This document shows, piece by piece, positions 57,006 through 64,000 of a stretch of DNA of 64,000 nucleotides. Position 1 is the first letter of the stretch, and each line of letters begins with the position of its first letter. Source of the stretch: Bartonella sp. M0283 (GTDB lineage Bacteria; Pseudomonadota; Alphaproteobacteria; Rhizobiales; Rhizobiaceae); the NCBI RefSeq assembly GCF_016100455.1, contig NZ_JACFSK010000001.1:682001-746000 (forward strand). Direction: 5' to 3'. Both the position numbers and the translations under genes were made by a program. The notes under the pieces were generated by a model, which was not told where the DNA came from, made no database searches, and saw only the letters and a list, made by a program, of their open reading frames with translations.

Positions 57006-58421
57006 TTATTTTTTTAGTTGGGTTGTATTGAGAATATCTTGGGCGCGCAACCACTCGGCCGACCCGCGTGCAAGCTTCTGTTGGGCGCGCGTTGCAAAAA
57101 TGCGTGCCTGCATACGATTGCCACTATAATAATGCATGTCGGCTGTTGCAAGATCGGCAAGTGCGACTTGTCCGCTTCTTCCGTAAGCGAGTGCAAGATA
57201 GCCATAGCCGGCAGCAAATTCCGGCTCTTTGGCGATTCCGGCACGTATTTCAGTTATAGCGATCGGAACGTTTTTGGGGTCATTTGTTAACAACAAAGCA
57301 TGACCATAGCTTACACGCAAAAGACTGGAACCGCGCGGGTCAAGCTCTGCCGAACGTTTATAAGCGTTAGCAGCACCGGCAGGGTCATTTGCTTTAATGA
57401 GAGCGTCGCCCAACAATTCAAGAAAATAGGGGTTTTTCGGTTCGTCTTTTATCAGGTCTTTTACTTTTTCAACGGCATTTTTCGGGGACCCGCTCTCGAC
57501 AGCCAATATTGCTTCGCCGTAACGGGCAGGAAGCCCGCGCGGATTATCTTTGAACATGCGGCGCAGCTCCGTGAAATGATCTGTATATGCTGCTATTTTT
57601 GCCCGAGCCATGTCGTGGCGCAGTTGTAACTCGGGCGAGTCTTTCTTGTCATAGTAAGGGCTCTGTTTGGCTAATGTTTCCAGAGCTGCAATACGTTCGC
57701 GGGGTAACGGGTGGCTCACTCTATAGGGGTCAACTTTTGCACCGGATAGAGCGAGTGCACTGGAAAAGCGCTCGAATGTTATCAACATTCCTTTTGTCGA
57801 CTGGCCCGTTGCGTTAAGGTAATTAACTGCCGCTCTATCGGCTGCCGCCTCTTCACTGCGTTGATAATTGAGAAGAGTACGCATTGCTATTTCGTTACTT
57901 CCGGCAGCTATTCCCCCGCCAGCTCCGGCAGCGGCCGAATTACCGGTGGTGGCGCCGGCAACGCCAGCCCCAATTCCTAACAACATACCAATAACAGCCA
58001 TGGTTTGAGCGCGCTTTATTTGTTCGCGCAAACGTTGCTGGTGCCCATTTGCCAAGTGTCCTGTTTCGTGTGCTATAACGCCGATAATTTCGTTAGGAGT
58101 TTCGGCTTGCATTAACGCACCGATGTTGACGAACATACGCTGACCATCAACAAAGGCGTTGAAACTTTGGTCATTGACGATAATAATTTGTATCTTGTTC
58201 TTTATGCCCGCGGCTTTAAAAATCGGCGTTGTATAATCGTATAATAATTGTTCAATTTCGGCATCACGGATAATTGGAACAGACTGGGATTGAGCTTGCG
58301 CAACATTCATAGATGGTGCAAGAACCAATATGGCAGCGAGACCGAAATGGGCCAAGAGAGTTATTGATCGTTTTATAAAAGACAACAATTTTTGTCTTGA
58401 AGTCTGCAACTCTATCTTCAT
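57006..58421 (-). CDS. Periplasmic M48 metalloprotease with TPR-like repeats (BepA/YfgC-like)
   Basis: Zinc metalloprotease of the outer-membrane quality-control type. The signal-like N-terminus is followed by the catalytic HETGHLANGHQQ (HExxH), the third-ligand region RSEEAAADRAAV, and SHPLPRERIAALETLAKQSP. C-terminal helical pairs (YFLELLGDALIKANDPAGAA, AAGYGYLALAYGRSGQ) are TPR-like. I start at 58421 (MKIELQTSRQKLL) because GGGGAG lies 5 nt upstream; the longer frame lacks support. 471 aa, similar to BepA (487 aa). Adjacent DsbA-like gene is downstream on the same strand. Confidence 0.93.
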   Translation of the reverse strand: MKIELQTSRQKLLSFIKRSITLLAHFGLAAILVLAPSMNVAQAQSQSVPIIRDAEIEQLLYDYTTPIFKAAGIKNKIQIIIVNDQSFNAFVDGQRMFVNIGALMQAETPNEIIGVIAHETGHLANGHQQRLREQIKRAQTMAVIGMLLGIGAGVAGATTGNSAAAGAGGGIAAGSNEIAMRTLLNYQRSEEAAADRAAVNYLNATGQSTKGMLITFERFSSALALSGAKVDPYRVSHPLPRERIAALETLAKQSPYYDKKDSPELQLRHDMARAKIAAYTDHFTELRRMFKDNPRGLPARYGEAILAVESGSPKNAVEKVKDLIKDEPKNPYFLELLGDALIKANDPAGAANAYKRSAELDPRGSSLLRVSYGHALLLTNDPKNVPIAITEIRAGIAKEPEFAAGYGYLALAYGRSGQVALADLATADMHYYSGNRMQARIFATRAQQKLARGSAEWLRAQDILNTTQLKK

Positions 58422-58541
58422 AGATACTCCCCGGAGTGCTTCGAGCAGAGATACATGGTTTTTCATCGTTTTAGCCATGGCTTTCAGGCTTTTGTGCGGC
58501 ACATGATTTGAATTTATACGTTTTTTTATGTGGAGACCAGT

Positions 58542-59687
58542 ATGATTTGTCTATCGAAAAGAAGTGATGTCGATCCCTTTTTTGCAATGGACGTGCTTGC
58601 CGCCGCCAATAAAAAGCTGAAAGACGGTGATCCTGTTATTTCCATGGCAATAGGTCAGCCCGCTGCATCTTGTCCGATGATCGTCAGAGAAGCTGCCAAA
58701 CGCGCGCTCAAAGATGGCCATATCGGATATACTGATTCGTTAGGGCTTGCACGTTTACGTGAAAAAATTGCCGCCTATTACGATGAATATCATCACCTTT
58801 CCATATCGCCTGAGCGGGTAGCTGTTACGACAGGGTCATCTGCCGCATTCAATCTGGCCTTTTTGACATTTTTCGATGTTGGAGAGCGAGTCGCAATAAC
58901 GCGGCCCGGTTATCCCGCCTATCGTCACATTATGAAGGCGCTCGGGCTTCAGGTCGTCGAAATCGACACAAATGGAAACGGTTTGATCGACGTAGAAAAA
59001 CTTGAAGAGGTGCATGCACATACGCCGCTTAAAGGTATTTTGTTCGCCTCTCCGAGCAATCCAACGGGGGCATCTATGAAACCGGATGACCTCAAAAACA
59101 TCATACAATTTTGTAAAACGCACAATATTACAGTGATTGCCGATGAAATTTATCATCGGCTGAACTTTACCGGTCCCGATGTTACAGCATTGTCTTTCAG
59201 TGACGAGGTAACCGTTATTAACTCGTTTTCCAAATATTATTGTATGACAGGTTGGCGTATCGGCTGGATGGTATTACCTGAAAATGCAGTAAGAACAGTC
59301 GAGCGGATTTCCCAAAATCTCTATATATCGGCTCCCGAACTTTCTCAAATAGCCGCCATCGCGGCGTTCGACGCAACAGCCGATCTGGAAAAGATAAAAG
59401 ATAGCTATCGTATTAATCGGGAACATTTGAAAAATTACCTACCTTTATTAGGGCTTAAATTGCTGGCGCCCATGGACGGAGCATTTTATGCTTATTGTGA
59501 TGTATCAAAATATAGCAATGATAGTACAGAATTTGCCCGGAAAATGCTTGACGAAACCAATGTAGCGGCAACTCCCGGCGTGGACTTCGATATTGTGGAA
59601 GGAAAACGCACAATGCGCTTTTCCTATGCCGGGGCGCCTGCCGAAATTGACGAAGCATTGAAGCGCCTCAAAAACTGGCTGCTTTAA
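58542..59687 (+). CDS. PLP-dependent aminotransferase (class I/II)
   Basis: A fold-type I aminotransferase, 381 aa. Motifs: MAIGQPAASCP (N-terminal), SGIGYTDSLGLARLREKIA-like GYTDSLGLARLREKIAAYY, SPSNPTG, ADEIYHRLNF, and the Schiff-base Lys in SFSKYYCMTGWRIGW. Specificity cannot be deduced; the family contains aspartate and aromatic transaminases. The ATG at 58542 has GGAG 8 nt upstream and is preferred to a GTG at 58530. It is divergent from the M48 gene. Confidence 0.92.
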   Translation: MICLSKRSDVDPFFAMDVLAAANKKLKDGDPVISMAIGQPAASCPMIVREAAKRALKDGHIGYTDSLGLARLREKIAAYYDEYHHLSISPERVAVTTGSSAAFNLAFLTFFDVGERVAITRPGYPAYRHIMKALGLQVVEIDTNGNGLIDVEKLEEVHAHTPLKGILFASPSNPTGASMKPDDLKNIIQFCKTHNITVIADEIYHRLNFTGPDVTALSFSDEVTVINSFSKYYCMTGWRIGWMVLPENAVRTVERISQNLYISAPELSQIAAIAAFDATADLEKIKDSYRINREHLKNYLPLLGLKLLAPMDGAFYAYCDVSKYSNDSTEFARKMLDETNVAATPGVDFDIVEGKRTMRFSYAGAPAEIDEALKRLKNWLL

Positions 59688-59724
59688 TAAATATCGAAAA
59701 AATCAAAGCGGAACGTTGGGTAAT

Positions 59725-60705
59725 ATGTCAATTTATGACGGAGCAGAAAAACCGAAATTCGCGATTGCGCCGATGCTTGATTGGACTGACCGGCATTGCC
59801 GTTATTTCCACCGCTTGTTGACGAAGCACTCGTTGCTTTATACGGAAATGGTGGTCGCAGACGCTGCAATTTTCGGTGATAGAGAGCGGCTTTTGAAGTT
59901 TGATGCATGTGAACATCCGGTAGCCTTGCAATTGGGTGGCTCCTCGCCGGACAAACTCGCTGAAGCTTCGAAAATTGGTGAAGATTTCGGTTATGACGAA
60001 ATAAATCTCAATGTTGGTTGCCCCTCGGATAGGGTGCAATCGGGTGCGTTCGGCGCTTGCCTTATGGTGCAACCCGATCTGGTCGGCAACATTGTTGAAA
60101 AGATGAAATCTGCGGTCTCTATTCCGGTGACAGTCAAATGTCGTATCGGTGTCGACGAACAGGATGTCCTTCCGGCACTTGATGATTTAAGTAAAGCTGT
60201 GTGGCAGAGTGGAGCCGATGCCTTGTGGGTACACGCGCGAAAGGCATGGCTTAAAGGTTTAAGTCCGAAAGAAAATCGTGATGTTCCCCCGCTCGATTAT
60301 CAGCGTGTCTATGATCTGAAGAGGGAAAACCAGAGTCATTTCATAGGGATAAATGGCGGTATTCAATCAATAAATGAAGCTGTAGGTCATTTGAACCATG
60401 TTGACGGAGCAATGCTCGGGCGTTCTATCTATCACAATCCTTCTATTCTTTGCGAGGTTGACAACAAAATCTATCATGATGACCGGACACCATTGGCGGA
60501 AAGTTCGATCATTGAGGCAATGTGCGAATATGCCGATCGCCATATTAAAGGCGGTGGCAGGCTTTCACATGTTACGCGTCATATGATAGGCCTCTTTTCC
60601 GGTCGTAAAGGTGCAAAAAAATGGCGTCAAATCCTATCGACTGAAGCTACTAGTCAAGACGCGAATTCCTCGATTTTGCGTAAAGCTTTTTCCTATATTG
60701 AGTAG
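59725..60705 (+). CDS. dusA: tRNA-dihydrouridine synthase A
   Basis: FMN enzyme that reduces uridines 20/20a of tRNA to dihydrouridine. APMLDWTDRHCRYFHRLL, LLYTEMVVADAAIFGD, LNVGCPSDRVQSGAFGACLM (with the active-site Cys), VHARKAWLKGLSPKENRDVPPL and the GAMLGRSIYHNP C-terminal motif define DusA over DusB/C. 326 aa from ATG 59725; a TTG at 59716 is also in frame. Confidence 0.96.
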   Translation: MSIYDGAEKPKFAIAPMLDWTDRHCRYFHRLLTKHSLLYTEMVVADAAIFGDRERLLKFDACEHPVALQLGGSSPDKLAEASKIGEDFGYDEINLNVGCPSDRVQSGAFGACLMVQPDLVGNIVEKMKSAVSIPVTVKCRIGVDEQDVLPALDDLSKAVWQSGADALWVHARKAWLKGLSPKENRDVPPLDYQRVYDLKRENQSHFIGINGGIQSINEAVGHLNHVDGAMLGRSIYHNPSILCEVDNKIYHDDRTPLAESSIIEAMCEYADRHIKGGGRLSHVTRHMIGLFSGRKGAKKWRQILSTEATSQDANSSILRKAFSYIE

Positions 60706-60775
60706 ATTGGTTGAGAAACAACCCATTAAGAGTTATGGATGTTGTTGGCTTATCATGGTCGGTTCTTCGTAATTA

Positions 60776-61465
60776 TCAATCAGCAAGAATGAGCCGGTCG
60801 CCACGCACTGAATAGCCCGAAAGGCGGTTGAGGAAACTCATTCCCAACAAACTTTCAGACAAGGCGCCAGGTTGGCTGACAAGTGCACGAATATTATCAC
60901 GCTCGATATCGCCAACTTTCATCCGATCAATGATGACAGCGGCGGCATTTGTACTCCCGTTTGCTGTTTCGACCGAATAATTAAATCCCAGTTTGTTGAC
61001 ATCAATATTGGCTGCAAGGGCATCGTCATAGGTAAGAACCACTGCGGAAGCGCCGGTATCGATCGTAAAGTTCAAATTTGTTCCATTAATCGAAGCACGC
61101 GTGCGGAAGTGACCATTTGCCGAGCGTTCAAGAGTTACCGTTTTGCCATTTTCATTGTAACGGGTAAGAGGGCTTCCCGGAATGATTCCGGCTGTTAGCC
61201 TATGTGCTATATCCTGCAATTCGTAACGTACACTGTAAACGCTCATAAGTGCAAAAATGATAACACACCAAATTGCGATATTTCGCAGTGCATCGGTCAA
61301 TTTTATCTTGGAACCGAGTAATGCCGACGTTGCTGCAAGACCCCAAATTCCATAATAACCCAAATAGGCAATCTTGTCGGTTGCGGCAGTTTGGAAATTA
61401 GAGAATGCCAATATAAGAATGACAATCAAAGCAGCAGCAGAGATAATAAACCAGAATGGTTTCAT
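60776..61465 (-). CDS. Membrane-anchored aspartic protease (TIGR02281 family)
   Basis: A clan AA retropepsin-like protease, one catalytic Asp per chain and probably a dimer. N-terminal helices (WFIISAAALIVILILAF, then about two more before residue 90) anchor it; the periplasmic catalytic part has LNFTIDTGASAVVLTYDDA, with DTGAS as the active site. The final LLGMSFLNRLSGYSVRGDRLIL is typical of the family. Native substrates are unknown. Start choice is ATG 61465 or ATG 61501. It follows cobS closely on the same strand and may be read with it. Confidence 0.88.
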   Translation of the reverse strand: MKPFWFIISAAALIVILILAFSNFQTAATDKIAYLGYYGIWGLAATSALLGSKIKLTDALRNIAIWCVIIFALMSVYSVRYELQDIAHRLTAGIIPGSPLTRYNENGKTVTLERSANGHFRTRASINGTNLNFTIDTGASAVVLTYDDALAANIDVNKLGFNYSVETANGSTNAAAVIIDRMKVGDIERDNIRALVSQPGALSESLLGMSFLNRLSGYSVRGDRLILAD

Positions 61466-61504
61466 AACGTGTTCTCGCTCGTCAATACTGAATAGTGACA
61501 TTCG

Positions 61505-62275
61505 TTAGAAAAGATTTACTGTGGCCAATAAAATAATTGCAAGACATTGTTCGATTGCTCCGAGCGTATCACCGGTATAACCGCCAATACGCTTGAGACA
61601 CTGTAAGGAAAAAACGTAAACAAACAAGCATAGAACGACAATCGAGACGATCGTCCAAACAAGCCCGAATGATAAAAGACCCGCGACAAGCAAAATGACT
61701 GCTGTAATTGTCAATGTTTTACGTAATGTAACAGTGGAAGGTTCTCCGGCAGCTGCTGCAGTACCATTCTTGCGGGCAAGAGGAAGTCTTGTCCAGAACC
61801 ATACCATTCCACCACGGCTTACCGCTTCGCTGACCATAAGTGCAATGAATGCTGCATAAAGGCCGAGATTGACCAAAATAGTTGAAATAAGCTCTATTCT
61901 CAACAGGATGGAAAATAACAAAGCCACTGTTCCGTAGGTTCCGATACGTGAATCCTTCATTATTTTCAGGCGTTCTTCTGGTTCTTTTGCTACGAAAAAG
62001 GCATCTCCCACATCTGCAAGCCCGTCTTCATGAAGTGCGCCGGTTATGATAATTGTGAGCAGCACGGATAAGGTCGCAGAAATCCATTCATTAAACTCCG
62101 CCAAGTGGACCAATGCGAGACACAATGAGGAAATGAAGCCGATAATCAAGCCCGCAATGGGGAAAAAATGGGCATCTTCGGAAATCTTGTGCTCCGGCGA
62201 AAACCAAAGGCTATTTATAGGCAAACGGGTAAGAAAGCCTAATGAACGCATTAATGGGCCAAGAAAATCGCACAA
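61505..62275 (-). CDS. cobS: Adenosylcobinamide-GDP ribazoletransferase (cobalamin synthase)
   Basis: Inner-membrane enzyme joining adenosylcobinamide-GDP to alpha-ribazole, the last ring-assembly step (CobV in P. denitrificans naming). About six helices; FLTRLPI near the start, FFPIAGLIIG, ITGALHEDGLADVGDAFF (metal-binding), RIGTYGTVALL and GGYTGDTLGAIEQ are the family blocks. 256 aa from TTG 62275 (AGGAG 11 nt upstream; ATG 62251 is an alternative). Divergent from cobT. Confidence 0.95.
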   Translation of the reverse strand: MCDFLGPLMRSLGFLTRLPINSLWFSPEHKISEDAHFFPIAGLIIGFISSLCLALVHLAEFNEWISATLSVLLTIIITGALHEDGLADVGDAFFVAKEPEERLKIMKDSRIGTYGTVALLFSILLRIELISTILVNLGLYAAFIALMVSEAVSRGGMVWFWTRLPLARKNGTAAAAGEPSTVTLRKTLTITAVILLVAGLLSFGLVWTIVSIVVLCLFVYVFSLQCLKRIGGYTGDTLGAIEQCLAIILLATVNLF

Positions 62276-62370
62276 GTTTTCTGTTACTCCTGTTAAAGTG
62301 ATTTCAAATTGCTTATAGAACAGTCGTTAATGAGATTCTATTTGTTCTTTTTTGTTTGACAGGTGTTTTT

Positions 62371-63381
62371 GTGACAGCTTCCAGTCCTTTTGATGATTTT
62401 CGCGCTTTATTGAACAGTTTGCCTGACCCCGATGAAAACGCCATTAGGTTGGCCAGAAAGCGTCAGTCGGAGCTTACAAAGCCGGAAGGTTCGTTGGGAA
62501 GGCTCGAGGATATCGCGCTTTGGTACGCTGGTTGGAGAGGCAAGGAAAAGCCGCTTGTTACCCGGCCTCTGGTTGCGGTATTTGCCGGAAACCATGGTGT
62601 GACAGACGAAAACGTTACACCTGTGCCACGTGCCGTTACCCAGCAGATGGTTGAAAATTTTGCTGCTGGTGGCGCGGCTATTAACCAGATATGTATCGCC
62701 TACGATCTGGGGTTGAAGATCTTCGACCTCGCTTTGGACTATCCGACGATGGATATTACCAAGGATGCTGCGATGGATATGCGTGGAGCTGCTGCAACAA
62801 TGGCTTTCGGCATGGAATCAATTGCCGGTGGTACCGATTTGTTATGTTTGGGCGAAATGGGAATCGGCAATACAACAATTGCTTCGGCAATTTCTCTGGC
62901 TCTCTTCGGCGGAAAAGCAGAAGAATGGACAGGGCCGGGCACAGGTTCCAAGGGCGATTATTACCGGCGCAAGATTGCAGCGGTTAAGAAGGCTGTCGAA
63001 CTTCATAAAGATCATCTTGACGATCCGTTTGAAGTTATGCGTCGGCTTGGCGGTCGTGAAATAGCAGCCATGATGGGTGCTATTCTCGCAGCGCGCATGG
63101 AAAAAATTCCCGTCATACTTGATGGCTTTGTTGTCACATCGGCGGCGGCAATTTTGCATAAGATCAATCCGCACGCTCTTGATCACTGCATTGCAGGCCA
63201 TGTTTCGGCAGAACCGGCGCATCGCCGCCTGTTAGATAAAATAGGTAAAAAACCGCTTCTTGATCTCGGAATGAGATTGGGCGAGGGGACGGGGGCCGCA
63301 ATAGCAGCAGGTGTTGTCAAAGCGGCCGTTCTCACACATTCGCAAATGGCAACCTTTGAACAGGCAGGAATTAAAATCTGA
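62371..63381 (+). CDS. cobT: Nicotinate-nucleotide-dimethylbenzimidazole phosphoribosyltransferase
   Basis: Makes alpha-ribazole-5'-phosphate from NaMN and 5,6-dimethylbenzimidazole (CobU in P. denitrificans naming). RQSELTKPEGSLGRLEDIAL, AGNHGVTDENVTPVPRAVT, GGAAINQI, GEMGIGNTTIASAI and the C-terminal GMRLGEGTGAAIAAGV are the family motifs. 336 aa from GTG 62371; a TTG at 62356 is in frame. Not the chelatase subunit also called CobT. Confidence 0.96.
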   Translation: MTASSPFDDFRALLNSLPDPDENAIRLARKRQSELTKPEGSLGRLEDIALWYAGWRGKEKPLVTRPLVAVFAGNHGVTDENVTPVPRAVTQQMVENFAAGGAAINQICIAYDLGLKIFDLALDYPTMDITKDAAMDMRGAAATMAFGMESIAGGTDLLCLGEMGIGNTTIASAISLALFGGKAEEWTGPGTGSKGDYYRRKIAAVKKAVELHKDHLDDPFEVMRRLGGREIAAMMGAILAARMEKIPVILDGFVVTSAAAILHKINPHALDHCIAGHVSAEPAHRRLLDKIGKKPLLDLGMRLGEGTGAAIAAGVVKAAVLTHSQMATFEQAGIKI

Positions 63382-63408
63382 TAGCCCGTTTGTATATGGC
63401 AATTACTT

Positions 63409-64000
63409 TTATTCTGTTTCAATGTCATTTTGCCAAGGCGTAACCAAAGTATGTGCGGCAACACCTTCGTCATTGAGTGCTGCAAGTGCATCAATGAAAA
63501 GGGGCACAAAACTACCCGGGCCTTTCGCCTGATGACTGGCAATTGCTCCGGCTGCCGAGAAGGCTGCAAATGCTTTCACTGTGGCTTTCAGGGCTTGGTC
63601 AGGCGCGAGCGCGATAAATGCACCTGTCACGCAGGTAAGGGCACATCCACTAGCCGAAACCTTGGACATCAAACTGTGTCCACCTTCGACTAATATGTGC
63701 TCATTACCATCTGTTATAAAGTCGGTTTTGCCAGACATGGCAATGACTGATTTTGTTTGTTTTGCCGCTTCTATTGCTGCATTGAAGCGACTTTCTCCTT
63801 CTGCATGGCTATCGACACCGTGTGCGCTGGTTTTTGCAGTAAAGGCGATAATTTCCGAAGCATTGCCTCTTATCACTTTCGGGGACAATTCAAGAAGATG
63901 TTTTGTGGCATTTCTCCTGAAGGACGTTGCAAAATGAGCAACCGGGTCGAACACAACAGGCTTACCCAGTACTTTTGCGCGTTCCATAACCAGTCGTATG
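63409..64000 (-). CDS. thiM: Hydroxyethylthiazole kinase, partial
   Basis: The 3' part (about 197 codons in view) of a thiazole-salvage kinase; the 5' part lies beyond the window, and the frame is open to its right edge. GKPVVFDPVAHFATSFRRNA, SPKVIRGNASEIIAF, SGKTDFITDG and SASGCALTCVTGAFIAL correspond to the ribokinase-like core of ThiM. The usual DPVGxGAT reads DPVAHFAT, and GTGC-type Cys motif reads SASGC. The kinase identity is likely; full activity is uncertain because of the altered loop. It sits convergent to cobT. Confidence 0.8.
   Translation of the reverse strand, partial: IRLVMERAKVLGKPVVFDPVAHFATSFRRNATKHLLELSPKVIRGNASEIIAFTAKTSAHGVDSHAEGESRFNAAIEAAKQTKSVIAMSGKTDFITDGNEHILVEGGHSLMSKVSASGCALTCVTGAFIALAPDQALKATVKAFAAFSAAGAIASHQAKGPGSFVPLFIDALAALNDEGVAAHTLVTPWQNDIETE

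Overview
The window looks like a piece of a moderately AT-rich (by eye about 45% GC) alphaproteobacterial chromosome of the order Hyphomicrobiales (Rhizobiales). Supporting points are an Omp2-type porin, a eukaryote-like NADP isocitrate dehydrogenase, an ATP12 chaperone gene behind rluC and a HAD gene, an exported aspartic protease of the TIGR02281 type, GAAC-N7-GAAC LexA control of uvrA, and Pseudomonas-denitrificans-style cobalamin genes (cobW, cobN, cobO, cobE). Base composition and content would fit a Bartonella-related gut symbiont such as the honeybee Bartonella apis group better than Brucella or pathogenic Bartonella, but this was not tested by a database search.

Layout. 0-3 kb: rluC, a HAD phosphatase, the ATP12 chaperone and ohr. 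3.6-8 kb: an exported orphan, glnB-glnA behind a candidate sigma-54 promoter, and the NAD(P)H-hydrate repair enzyme. 8-19.4 kb: porin, uvrA with an SOS box, ssb, marC, gyrA, coaD and two adjacent cyclophilins. 20-23.7 kb: a 56-bp hairpin repeat array, queA, tgt (lacking most zinc ligands) and a luciferase-like oxidoreductase. 24-41 kb: a large cobalamin region: cobQ, cobP, cobW, cobN, cobO and a small EamA protein forward; a TSUP transporter reversed; a TerB-like gene, cobE and cobM forward; cobK and cbiD reversed; cobA, cobB, an MFS exporter and cobD forward. cobS, cobT and a partial thiM follow at the right end (60.8-64 kb). The set covers uroporphyrinogen III methylation, part of the ring modification, cobalt insertion, adenosylation, amidation and lower-loop assembly. 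cobG, cobH, cobI, cobJ and cobL are not in the window, and the C1-methylation/deacylation slot is filled by the anaerobic-type cbiD.

41-45 kb: an MFS transporter, icd, a small DMT protein and glutaredoxin 2. 45.2-53.2 kb is accessory and decaying. It holds an orphan Cys-free protein, an exported nuclease, the broken C-terminal end of a contact-dependent (FhaB/CdiA-like) toxin next to an intact putative immunity gene, a very AT-rich tract, other gene fragments, a proline iminopeptidase, and a broken phage head-morphogenesis (Mu gpF-like) segment. It ends at a tRNA-Thr gene whose 3' end faces the island, as expected for a tRNA-integrated element. 53.4-60.7 kb returns to core genes: aat, accC, accB, a DsbA-like oxidoreductase, an M48 protease with TPR-type repeats, a PLP aminotransferase and dusA.

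Start codons were revised wherever a Shine-Dalgarno sequence, the family N-terminus or a regulatory site argued against the longest reading frame.
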